From Bradyrhizobium sp. WD16 (GTDB lineage: Bacteria > Pseudomonadota > Alphaproteobacteria > Rhizobiales > Xanthobacteraceae), in contig NZ_CP028908.1 in assembly GCF_024181725.1 (NCBI RefSeq), positions 496,001-560,000 on the forward strand: 64,000 nt of DNA, read 5' to 3'. Below the pieces are notes generated by a model, which was not told the DNA's origin, made no database searches, and worked only from the letters and a program-made list of their open reading frames with translations. Of this stretch, positions 8,813 to 16,492 are shown one piece after another (positions within the stretch are counted from its first letter, which is position 1; every line of letters begins with the position of its first letter). Made by a program: the position numbers and the translations under genes.

Positions 8813-9724
8813 ATGAGCCAGCCGCCCCGCTTCGTCAGCTTTCGCCGCGACGGCATCGAGCGCAACGACGTCGAGCACAACGACGTCGAGCACAACGACG
8901 TCGAGCGCTACGGCCTCGTCGTCGGCGACGGTGTCGTCGACCTGACGCAACCTGGGCTACCGACCTTGCGCGAGGTGATCGCGGCCGACGCCCTGCCCCG
9001 CCTCGCCGAGCGCGCGGCAGGCCGCAAGGCCGATCGCGCCCTCGCCGAGATCGAATTGCGGCCGCCGGTGCCGGCGCCGGAAAAGATCATCTGCATCGGC
9101 GTCAACTATCCCGACCGCAACGCCGAATACAGGGACGACCAGGACGCGCCGAAATATCCCAGCATGTTCATGCGCACGGCGCGCTCCTTCGTCGGCCACG
9201 GCGCGCCGCTGGTGCGTCCGACCGTCTCGCCGCAGCTCGACTACGAAGGCGAGGTGGCGCTGGTCATCGGCCGCGCCGGGCGCCACATCGCGCAGCAGGA
9301 TGCGCTCGATCACGTCGCCGCGGTGACGATCTGCAACGAGGGCACGATCCGCGACTGGGTGCGCCACGCCAAGTTCAACGTGACGCAGGGCAAGAACTTC
9401 GATTCGTCCGGCAGCCTCGGCCCCTGGCTGGTGCCATTCACGGGCGAAGCGCAGATCGCCGACCTGCGGCTGACCACGCGGGTCAACGGCGAGCTGCGCC
9501 AGGACGATCGCACCAGCCGGATGATCTTCGGCTTTCGCTATCTGATCAGCTACATCACCACCTTCACCACGCTCGTTCCCGGTGACATCATCGTCACCGG
9601 CACGCCGACCGGCGCCGGCGCCCGCTTCGATCCGCCGCGCTATCTCAAGCCCGGCGACGTCGTCGAGGTCGAGGTCGAAAATATCGGCACGCTGCGCAAC
9701 GGCGTCGTCGACGAACGGCGGTAA
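8813..9724 (+). CDS. Fumarylacetoacetate-hydrolase-family protein, probable HpaG-type decarboxylase/isomerase
   Basis: 303 residues; an N-terminal FAH_N-like region then the FAH catalytic fold: IICIGVNYPDRNAEYR (about residue 88), the metal-binding acidic cluster LDYEGEVALVIGRAGRHI (about 142-160) and VPGDIIVTGTPTGAGARFDP. In this operon the expected missing step after HpaE is decarboxylation of 5-oxopent-3-ene-1,2,5-tricarboxylate (HpaG), which FAH-fold enzymes perform; that exact role is inference because fumarylpyruvate or acylpyruvate hydrolases look alike. The N-terminus carries an in-frame 15-bp tandem repeat (VEHND units). AGGAG precedes the start and the ThDP gene follows after 5 nt. 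Confidence 0.85.
   Translation: MSQPPRFVSFRRDGIERNDVEHNDVEHNDVERYGLVVGDGVVDLTQPGLPTLREVIAADALPRLAERAAGRKADRALAEIELRPPVPAPEKIICIGVNYPDRNAEYRDDQDAPKYPSMFMRTARSFVGHGAPLVRPTVSPQLDYEGEVALVIGRAGRHIAQQDALDHVAAVTICNEGTIRDWVRHAKFNVTQGKNFDSSGSLGPWLVPFTGEAQIADLRLTTRVNGELRQDDRTSRMIFGFRYLISYITTFTTLVPGDIIVTGTPTGAGARFDPPRYLKPGDVVEVEVENIGTLRNGVVDERR
8856..8908 (+). repeat. In-frame 15-bp tandem repeat in the FAH-family gene
   Basis: The unit cgacgtcgagcacaa occurs exactly twice (8866-8880 and 8881-8895), flanked by partial copies. It encodes repeated EHNDV residues in the N-terminal strand region of the protein. A multiple of three keeps the frame; slippage could change the copy number without breaking the gene. 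Confidence 0.9.
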
Positions 9725-9729
9725 CGGCG

Positions 9730-11376
9730 ATGAGCGAACACATGCAGATCCGCAGCGGCGGCGAGGCGATCGTCGACCATATCCTCGCCCAGGGCGTCGA
9801 CACGGTTTTCGGCCTGCCGGGCGCGCAGATCTACGGGCTGTTCGACGCCTTCGCCCTCGCCGCGCCGCGGCTGAAGGTGATCGGCGCCCGCCATGAACAG
9901 GCCTGCGGCTATATGGCATTCGGCTATGCGCGCTCGACCGGCCGGCCGGGCGTGTTCAGCGTGGTGCCCGGCCCCGGCGTGCTCAATGCCGGCGCCGCGA
10001 TGCTCACGGCCTTCGGCTGCAACGAGCCGGTGCTGTGCCTCACCGGCCAGGTGCCGATGCCGTTCTTCGCCAAGGGCCGCGGCCATCTGCACGAGATGCC
10101 GGACCAGCTCGCCACGTTGCGCTCGTTCCTCAAGTGGGCCGATCGCGCCGAATATCCGGCTGCGGCACCGGCGATCGTCGCCCGCGCCTTTCAGGAGATG
10201 CTGTCGGGCCGGCGCGGCCCGGCCGCCGTCGAGATGCCCTGGGATGTCTTCACCCAGCGCGCCGCGGCCAGCGCGGTGGCGCCACTCGCGCCGCTGCCGC
10301 CGCCGCAGCCCGATCCGGAGCGGATCAAGGCCGCCGCCGCTTTGGTCGCCGGCGCGAAGGCGCCGATGATCTTCGTCGGCGCCGGCGCGATCGACGCGGC
10401 GGACGACATCCTCGCGCTCGCCGAGATGATCGATGCCCCGGTGGTCGCCTTTCGTAGCGGCCGCGGCATCGTCAGCAACGCCCACGAGCTCGGCCTGACC
10501 ATGGCCGCGGCCTACCGGGTATGGCCGCAAACCGATCTGATGATCGGCATCGGCACCCGGCTCGAGCTGCCGGCCTGGCGCTGGCCCTACCGGCCCGCCG
10601 GCCAGAAGATGATCCGCATCGACATCGATCCGTCGGAGATGCGGCGCTACGCGCCGGATGCGCCGATCGTCGCCGACGCGCGCGACGGCACGCGGGCCCT
10701 GGCCGCCGCGGTGGCCAAAACCGGTTATGCCCGCCAGCCCGGCCGCCGCGACGCGTTGCGCGAGGCAAGCGCCGCGGCGGCGCAGGAGATCCAGGCGATC
10801 CAGCCGCAGATGGCCTATCTCGACATCCTGCGCCAGCTCCTACCGCAGGACGGCATCGTCACCGACGAACTCTCCCAGGTCGGCTTCGCCTCCTGGTACG
10901 GCTTTCCGGTCTATCGCCCGCGCACCTTCCTCAGCTCCGGCTATCAGGGCACCCTGGGCTCGGGCTTTCCCACCGCGCTCGGCGCCAAGGTCGCCCATCC
11001 GGACAAGCCCGTGGTCGCGATCACCGGCGACGGCGGCTTCATGTTCGCGGTGCAGGAGCTCGCCACCGCGGTCCAGTACAAGATCGGCGTGGTGGTGCTG
11101 GTGTTCGACAACCAGTCCTACGGCAATGTCCGGCGCGACCAGCGCGAGGTGTTCGACGGCCGGGTTGTCGCCGCCGATCTCGTCAATCCCGATTTCGTCC
11201 GGCTCGCCGAGTCCTTCGGCGTCGGCGCGGCGCGCGTCGCCTCACCCGCTGCCTTCCGCCCGGCTCTGGAACAAGCGCTGGCGGACGGCGGCCCGCGCCT
11301 CATCGCCATCGACGTGCCGCGGGATTCGGAAACAAGTCCCTGGGCCTTCATCCATCCGAAGATGCCGGGGACGTGA
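9730..11376 (+). CDS. ThDP-dependent enzyme, acetolactate-synthase-like; possible 2-oxo acid decarboxylase
   Basis: 548 residues with the three-domain ThDP (thiamine diphosphate) architecture of acetolactate synthase/benzoylformate decarboxylase: an N-terminal Pyr domain with the catalytic Glu in ARHEQACGYMAFGYAR (about residues 56-71), a central domain, and a C-terminal PP domain with the ThDP motif starting ITGDGGFMFAVQELATA and ending VFDNQSYGN. It follows the FAH-family gene by 5 nt, so it is probably cotranscribed with hpaHFE. No regulatory small subunit is nearby, which argues against biosynthetic acetolactate synthase. A role in decarboxylating an aryl-pyruvate feeding the pathway is possible but unproven. 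Confidence 0.82.
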   Translation: MSEHMQIRSGGEAIVDHILAQGVDTVFGLPGAQIYGLFDAFALAAPRLKVIGARHEQACGYMAFGYARSTGRPGVFSVVPGPGVLNAGAAMLTAFGCNEPVLCLTGQVPMPFFAKGRGHLHEMPDQLATLRSFLKWADRAEYPAAAPAIVARAFQEMLSGRRGPAAVEMPWDVFTQRAAASAVAPLAPLPPPQPDPERIKAAAALVAGAKAPMIFVGAGAIDAADDILALAEMIDAPVVAFRSGRGIVSNAHELGLTMAAAYRVWPQTDLMIGIGTRLELPAWRWPYRPAGQKMIRIDIDPSEMRRYAPDAPIVADARDGTRALAAAVAKTGYARQPGRRDALREASAAAAQEIQAIQPQMAYLDILRQLLPQDGIVTDELSQVGFASWYGFPVYRPRTFLSSGYQGTLGSGFPTALGAKVAHPDKPVVAITGDGGFMFAVQELATAVQYKIGVVVLVFDNQSYGNVRRDQREVFDGRVVAADLVNPDFVRLAESFGVGAARVASPAAFRPALEQALADGGPRLIAIDVPRDSETSPWAFIHPKMPGT

Positions 11377-11393
11377 GCAACAAAGTTTCAGTC

Positions 11394-11522
11394 CGTCATC
11401 CTGAGGTGCGAGCCGTCTTGACGGCGAGCCTCGAAGGATGAACGGCCCCGGTCCACGCCGAGACTCGGCCACGTCGTCCTTCGAGGGTCGTGCGCTACGC
11501 GCCCGACCACCTCAGGATGACG
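11394..11522. repeat. Dispersed palindromic repeat, cgtcatcctgagg family
   Basis: Left end cgtcatcctgaggtgcgagc with gcctcgaaggatg, right end gtccttcgagggtcgtgcgc and cacctcaggatgacg. The outer arms are nearly perfect inverted copies. It separates the convergent ThDP and cupin genes and, as RNA, would fold into a long hairpin on either strand, so it may act as a bidirectional terminator. Confidence 0.85.
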
Positions 11523-11532
11523 TGGATGAAAG

Positions 11533-12078
11533 TCACGTCCGCGGCGCGGGATGCACCGGATCGACCCACGGCACCGTCTCCGGCTTCTCCACCGGCTCGA
11601 TATCGAGATTGATCGCCACCGCTTCGCCGTCGCTGCGCACCAGTACGCATTGCAGCACCTCGTCCGGGCTGGCATTGATCTCCTGGTGCGGCACGTAGGG
11701 TGGCACGAAGATGAAATCGCCGGGACCGGCCTCGGCGGTAAACTCCAGCTTCTCGCCCCAGCGCATCCGCGCCTTGCCGCTCACCACATAAATGACGCTC
11801 TCCAGATGACCGTGATGATGGGCGCCGGTCTTGGCGTCGGGCCTGATCGTCACCGTCCCCGCCCACAGTTTCTGGGCGCCGACGCGGGCAAAATTGATCG
11901 CCGCCTTGCGGTCCATGCCCGGCGTCGACGGCACGTTGGGATCGAGCTGGTTCCCCGGGATGACTCTGACACCATCGTGCTTCCAGCGCTCGCCGGAGGA
12001 ACCCGGCTGCACATCATCGTGATCGCCGCCGTGATGATGTGCGTGAGGGTGGGTGTGGCCGTGGTGATGGTCGCTCAT
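11533..12078 (-). CDS. Cupin-domain protein with His-rich N-terminus
   Basis: 181 residues. The N-terminus MSDHHHGHTHPHAHHHGGD is a probable metal-binding tail, followed by a single cupin barrel: motif 1 GAHHHGHLESVIYVVSG supplies metal-ligand His and Glu residues, and motif 2 is GDFIFVPPYVPHQEIN. The ATG at 12078 is preferred over an in-frame GTG at 12111. Single-domain cupins of this type may be dioxygenases, isomerases or sensors, and no substrate can be assigned. It lies convergent to the ThDP gene and divergent from csbD. Confidence 0.85.
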   Translation of the reverse strand: MSDHHHGHTHPHAHHHGGDHDDVQPGSSGERWKHDGVRVIPGNQLDPNVPSTPGMDRKAAINFARVGAQKLWAGTVTIRPDAKTGAHHHGHLESVIYVVSGKARMRWGEKLEFTAEAGPGDFIFVPPYVPHQEINASPDEVLQCVLVRSDGEAVAINLDIEPVEKPETVPWVDPVHPAPRT

Positions 12079-12158
12079 GGCGATATTGGTCCGTTCTCGA
12101 GGGTGTTTCACGCATTTTTCGTGCGCGCGGTGCGCACTCGCGTCAACTCAGCAGAGCC

Positions 12159-12183
12159 GGAACGTTCGGTCAACCGCACCGTT
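12159..12183 (+). promoter_or_regulatory. EcfG-type general stress promoter upstream of csbD
   Basis: GGAAC (12159-12163), 16 nt, then CGTT (12180-12183). This is the known -35/-10 consensus and spacing of alphaproteobacterial EcfG/SigT promoters. It lies 75 nt before the csbD start, on the coding strand. Confidence 0.8.
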
Positions 12184-12257
12184 GTCGGACAGCCATGACA
12201 GCGTTTTCGCGTGAAGAAAACGCGTCAAAGCTAAAACCACAGGATGGAGACACGATC

Positions 12258-12473
12258 ATGGGCAGCACTGCGGACAAGATCAAAGGTACCGCCAACGAGA
12301 TCGCCGGCAAGGCCAAGCAGGACATCGGCGAGGCGACGGACTCGCCGAAGTTGAAGGGCGAGGGCGCCATGCAGGAGGCCAAGGGCCGCGGCCAGAAGGC
12401 GATGGGCGACGTCAAGCAAGCGGCCAAGGACGCAGCGAATGCGGTCGCGGATGCGGCGAACCGCAAGCTCTGA
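12258..12473 (+). CDS. CsbD-family stress protein
   Basis: 71-residue, highly charged, Gly/Ala/Lys-rich protein: MGSTADKIKGTANEIAGKAK, a charged middle with KLKGEGAMQEAKGRGQKAMG, and a C-terminal Ala-rich helix. This is the CsbD family, small abundant proteins induced by general stress, of unknown biochemical role. GGATGGAGA lies upstream of the ATG. The perfect EcfG promoter and the tetraloop terminator after the stop make it a self-contained monocistronic stress gene. Confidence 0.93.
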   Translation: MGSTADKIKGTANEIAGKAKQDIGEATDSPKLKGEGAMQEAKGRGQKAMGDVKQAAKDAANAVADAANRKL

Positions 12474-12532
12474 CCTGCTCACGAGTAATCTGAAAGTACG
12501 TCCGCTCTGCCGGACCAACGCCGTCGGGCACA

Positions 12533-12558
12533 AGGGCCGGCCTTCGGGCCGGTCCTTT
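12533..12558 (+). terminator. Rho-independent terminator after csbD
   Basis: A 10-bp stem (12533-12542 with 12547-12556, one G-U pair) closed by a TTCG tetraloop and followed by ttt. It lies 59 nt after the csbD stop. The remainder of the 370-bp gap to the OMP gene (12559-12843) shows no gene; a 10-bp palindrome TCAGATCTGA lies at 12807. Confidence 0.75.
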
Positions 12559-12843
12559 GTCGTCGATCACGGCCGGCTCTTTCCGCGGCCGGGACAAATC
12601 CTCGATGCCGAACCAGCCGCGGCAACAACCGTTGATTGATTCGACGGATCAGCACCATCCACCCACAAGCCGAGACATCCCTACGATTCGGTGGCCGAGG
12701 TGCGATTCCGGGGGATTGCGCCACAATCGGGCGGTGCTGTGACCGGCCCGCAACAGCCAATTGAGCCGAATTCGATAAGCTGGCCGGGTGGGATCTCAGC
12801 TCGTCGTCAGATCTGATGATGAAGCCGAAGGTGGGGCGGGCTC

Positions 12844-15834
12844 ATGAGGATCGCGTCAACGCTGGTCGCGTCGGTTAGCGGCCTTCTCGGCCTATGCGTG
12901 TCCGTGCAGGCCAAAGACTTGGTCCAGCCGCCCTGGCGGACCGACCCGGCCGTTTTCGATTGGCGGGGGCTTTATTTCGGCAGCCATATCGGCGTCGGCA
13001 GTTCCAGGACTGATTGGGAACGGGCGACCGGAGCGCTGGCCGCCTATTCGCCGTTTGGAGCCGAGAACGTCAGCGGCGGCGCCCGCTACGGCGTCCAGAT
13101 CGGCTACAATTTTCAATCCGGACCGGTCGTCATCGGCGCCGAGGCGGATCTGAGCTTCGGTCATTCCAGCGGATTCGCCCGCTGCGCGCTTGCGATGTAC
13201 GTCTGCACCACCGGGATCAACGAGGTCGGCACCGTCACGGCTCGGCTTGGCTACGCCACCGGAAATTTTCTCTGGTACGGCAAGGGTGGCGGCGCCTGGG
13301 CCCAGATCGACCGCAACCTGACCAGCAGCGTCATCACGCCGGTCTACAGCGTTTCCGAAACGCGGGCCGGGTGGACGGTCGGCGCCGGCGCCGAATATGC
13401 CTTCAATTCCGCGCTGTCCGCCAAGATCGAGTACGACTACGCCGACCTCGGCAGGCGATCGCTGACCGTCGCCAGCCAGTTCGGCCAGGTCGCGGACTTC
13501 ACCACGTCGCAGAACCTGCATCTGGTCAAGCTCGGGCTCAACTACCACCTTGGCGCGGCGCCGACGCCGGCCAGCGGGCTATCGATTCCCGCCGGCGCGC
13601 TGCCGCAGTGGAGCTGGACCGGGATCTACCTCGGCGTGCATGCCGGCGGCGCGTTCGGACGAAACGAGTTCGTCTCGGCGACAGCGGCACTGCTGGCGAG
13701 TTCGTCGTCGGGAGGCTTCCCCGGTGGAGGCAACACCGAAGGCCTTCTCGCCGGCGGCCAGATCGGGGCCAATTACCAGACCGGCGGATGGGTGGTCGGC
13801 CTCGACGTCGCGGCGGCTGCGTCCGCTATCGACGGCTACGCCAAATGCGCCCAGAACGTTTTCGGACTGATCAACAACGCCTGCCACAACAGGATCACGT
13901 CGCTCGGCACGATTGCCGGCCGCCTCGGTCCGACCTTTGGCAATCTCCTGATCTACGGCAAGGCAGGGGCTGCCTGGGGTGCGGAGACCAGCGAGATCTC
14001 CAACTTCTATGCTCCCGACAGCTATACGGAAAGCGGCACCCGCTGGGGCTGGATCGCCGGCTCGGGCCTCGAATATGCCTTCAGCCGAAATCTGTCGGCA
14101 TTCGTCGAATACGATCACATCGATTTCGGCACGCGGAATGCCTCTTTCGCCAGCCAGCTCGGCAACACCTCGGTGGTGGGGCTCAATCAGCGGATCGATC
14201 TCGTCAAGACCGGCCTCAACTATCGGCTGGGCGGCGGGCCGCCGACCCTTGATGCCAATGCCGCCGATCCGAAGCTTTTCCTCAAGGCGGCGCAATCTCC
14301 GGCCGGATGGACCATCGAGGTCGGCGCGCGGTACTATGGCAGCAACGGCCGCATGCAGAAGGACCTCTACCATCCTTTCACCCCTGCCCGCCTCAACTCG
14401 CGCCTGACCTATGCCGACCAGGCCGGTCACGCCGGCGAGACCTTTTTCCGCTTCGACCACGACAGCGGCATCTTCGTCAAAGGCAATTTCGGCCTGGGAC
14501 ATCTCGTCGGCGGCAACCTCAATGACGAAGACTTTCCGGGGGCGGTCGATTACTCCAACACCCTTTCGAAGATGAAGGACGGCCGGCTGATGTATGGCAG
14601 CGCCGATATCGGCACCAACATCATCACTGCGCGGGACGCCAAGCTGGGCGGCTTTGTCGGCTACCGGTCATTCTACGAACGCAGCAACGACTCCGGTTGC
14701 CTGCAGATTGCGACGGACACGCTCTGCGTGCCCACCGATCAGACCAGTTTCGTCGGTCTTTCCGAAACGGCATCCTGGCGCGGCGTTGCGCTGGGGCTGA
14801 ACGCCCGGATGGGTTTGACCGACAGGCTGAAGCTGGAGGTCGACGCGGCCTACCTGCCTTTCGTCAATCGCGAGGGGATCGATAACCATTGGTACCGCTC
14901 GAACATCAATCCGCAGGATGAGCCCGGTCACGGCTGGGGGACGCAGTTCGAGGCGATCCTGTCCTACGCCGTCAGTGAGCGCCTCAGTGTCGGCATCGGC
15001 GGGCGCTACCAGTTCTTGACGACGACGGACGGATCGACACACTTCCCGACCATCGCCGACAACTCGCCGCAGAAGCAATATTCGGAGCGCTATGGCGGCT
15101 TCCTGCAGACCTCCTACAAATTCGGCGACGTGCCGGATCGGCTGGACCAGGCCACGAACGCGCAAGCTGCCGACAAGGTGCCGCCGCCGGCGCCGGTGAA
15201 CTGGTCCGGGATCTATATCGGCGGAACGATCGGCGCAGGTCTCGGGCGAAGCCGCTACGCCGATCCCTTCCCCGCACCGGTCTGGGGCGACGACGCGGAC
15301 CTCGGCGGCGCCACCGCCGGCGGCCAGTTCGGCGCCAACTATCAGGCCGGCTCCGTCGTGGTCGGCGGCGAGATCGCCGCGAGCTGGGCCGACATCCAGG
15401 GCAGCAACACCTGTTTCGCCGGTTTCCCGAACGCTTCGCTCGCCGGATTCAACTGCGGCAGCAGGATCGGCGCCATCGGCGCCTTCACCGCACGGATAGG
15501 CTACGCATGGGCTCGCGCGCTGGTCTATGCCAGGGGCGGTCTCGCCCTTGATCATCAGCGCGATGAGTTCAACACGACGGGCGTCGGCGGAACGATCCAG
15601 GACCATTCCAGCACGAACTGGGGATGGATCGCGGGCGGCGGGCTCGAATATGCCCTGACGCCGCGGTGGTCGGTGGCGCTGGACTACAAGTACTACGATT
15701 TCGGAAAATCCGGCGCCTTCACGACCACGGCGCTTCCGGAGCTGACCAACATCAACCTGGCGCCGGCCAGCAATCGCATCCAGACTTTCACCATGGGCGT
15801 CAATTACAGGTTCGCACCGATCGAGTGGCTCTGA
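12844..15834 (+). CDS. 996-aa outer-membrane protein: Omp25/31-like barrels around an omptin-like domain
   Basis: A Sec signal peptide ends about VQA (residue 23). Residues 37-237 and 255-462 are two Omp25/Omp31-type eight-strand barrel units (WRGLYFGSHIGV and WTGIYLGVHAGG starts; LGLNYHLG and TGLNYRLG ends). Residues 780-996 form a third (NWSGIYIGGTIGAG to MGVNYRF). The middle, about 487-762, is different: it contains GGNLNDEDF (Asp561, Asp563) and GIDNHWYRSN (Asp680, His682), matching in order and spacing the omptin catalytic pairs Asp83/Asp85 and Asp210/His212 of OmpT. So it may be a surface protease fused to porin-like barrels. How four barrels on one chain fold is unknown. A CTAG-bounded palindromic array follows the stop. 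Confidence 0.85.
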   Translation: MRIASTLVASVSGLLGLCVSVQAKDLVQPPWRTDPAVFDWRGLYFGSHIGVGSSRTDWERATGALAAYSPFGAENVSGGARYGVQIGYNFQSGPVVIGAEADLSFGHSSGFARCALAMYVCTTGINEVGTVTARLGYATGNFLWYGKGGGAWAQIDRNLTSSVITPVYSVSETRAGWTVGAGAEYAFNSALSAKIEYDYADLGRRSLTVASQFGQVADFTTSQNLHLVKLGLNYHLGAAPTPASGLSIPAGALPQWSWTGIYLGVHAGGAFGRNEFVSATAALLASSSSGGFPGGGNTEGLLAGGQIGANYQTGGWVVGLDVAAAASAIDGYAKCAQNVFGLINNACHNRITSLGTIAGRLGPTFGNLLIYGKAGAAWGAETSEISNFYAPDSYTESGTRWGWIAGSGLEYAFSRNLSAFVEYDHIDFGTRNASFASQLGNTSVVGLNQRIDLVKTGLNYRLGGGPPTLDANAADPKLFLKAAQSPAGWTIEVGARYYGSNGRMQKDLYHPFTPARLNSRLTYADQAGHAGETFFRFDHDSGIFVKGNFGLGHLVGGNLNDEDFPGAVDYSNTLSKMKDGRLMYGSADIGTNIITARDAKLGGFVGYRSFYERSNDSGCLQIATDTLCVPTDQTSFVGLSETASWRGVALGLNARMGLTDRLKLEVDAAYLPFVNREGIDNHWYRSNINPQDEPGHGWGTQFEAILSYAVSERLSVGIGGRYQFLTTTDGSTHFPTIADNSPQKQYSERYGGFLQTSYKFGDVPDRLDQATNAQAADKVPPPAPVNWSGIYIGGTIGAGLGRSRYADPFPAPVWGDDADLGGATAGGQFGANYQAGSVVVGGEIAASWADIQGSNTCFAGFPNASLAGFNCGSRIGAIGAFTARIGYAWARALVYARGGLALDHQRDEFNTTGVGGTIQDHSSTNWGWIAGGGLEYALTPRWSVALDYKYYDFGKSGAFTTTALPELTNINLAPASNRIQTFTMGVNYRFAPIEWL

Positions 15835-15836
15835 TC

Positions 15837-16134
15837 TGCCTCACGCTCGCACGGTCATTCGGAGACATAAAGGACACTAGCAAAATCAAAGCGCTAGTGT
15901 GGCTTATGTCTCGCAATTGCCTACGAGAGGGTTGCCGCAAAGGCGGTAGGCAATTGCGAGACGCCACACTAGTGTCCCGTCTCCGAATGACCGCTACGTT
16001 TGCCTCGCACTCGCACGGTCATTCGGAGACATAGGGACACTAGCAAAATCAAAGTGCTAGTGTGGCTTATATCTCGCAATTGCCTACGAGAGGGTTGCCG
16101 CGAAGGCGGTAGGCAATTGCGAGACGCCACACTA
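15837..16134. mobile_element. Tandem CTAG-bounded composite palindromic elements (two units, first truncated)
   Basis: Order: truncated module B (to 15879), 13-nt spacer, module A 15893-15971 (79 bp), module B 15968-16042 (75 bp, sharing the CTAG of the previous A), 13-nt spacer caaaatcaaagtg, module A 16056-16134 (79 bp). Module B is a hairpin with arms CTAGTGTCC and GTCTCCGAATGACCG; module A has arms CTAGTGTGGC and GTCTCGCAATTGCCTAC. No coding capacity. Behaves as a miniature inverted-repeat element; unit 2 looks inserted at the terminal CTAG of unit 1. No gene is seen between here and 16493. Confidence 0.85.
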
Positions 16135-16308
16135 GAAGCGCGCTCCTCGTCAAGCGCCGCGTTTCGTGGCGCCGCGCATGCGCGCCCGGCCGGCGGAATT
16201 TTGAGCGAGACGCCTGCAACGGCGGCGCGTTGCCGAGGGACCAAGCGCATGTTCTGGTGCCGCTCTTCGCTTCAGGTGCGAGGCGCAGCATATCGTGCGC
16301 GCATCCCG

Positions 16309-16431
16309 CGTCATCTTGAGGTGTGAGGCGCGCCGCACATCGTGCGCGCGCCGAGCCTCGAAGGATGCACGCGGCCCCGCCCGGGCCGTCCATCCTTCGA
16401 GGCGCGCAAGGGCGCGCACCTCAGGATGACG
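16309..16431. repeat. Dispersed palindromic repeat, cgtcatcctgagg family
   Basis: cgtcatcttgaggtgtgagg, gcctcgaaggatg, then the inverted catccttcgaggcgcgc and cacctcaggatgacg. It lies downstream of udh and may terminate it. The centre gcgcgccgcacatcgtgcgcgc matches the copies at 53728 and 54818. Confidence 0.83.
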
Positions 16432-16492
16432 GGCCATCTATCCGGGCTGAACACTCCGCCCCCGGCCATCCGCGACCTTACCGCCCACGCCG

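Noticed and set aside
9730-11376. Biosynthetic acetolactate synthase (ilvB)
   Set aside because: No ilvN small subunit or ilvC neighbours, and the gene is coupled to an aromatic degradation operon.
15840-16140. Possible CRISPR array
   Set aside because: The repeated units are palindromic modules with CTAG ends and near-identical interiors, not short repeats separated by unique spacers; no cas genes are nearby.
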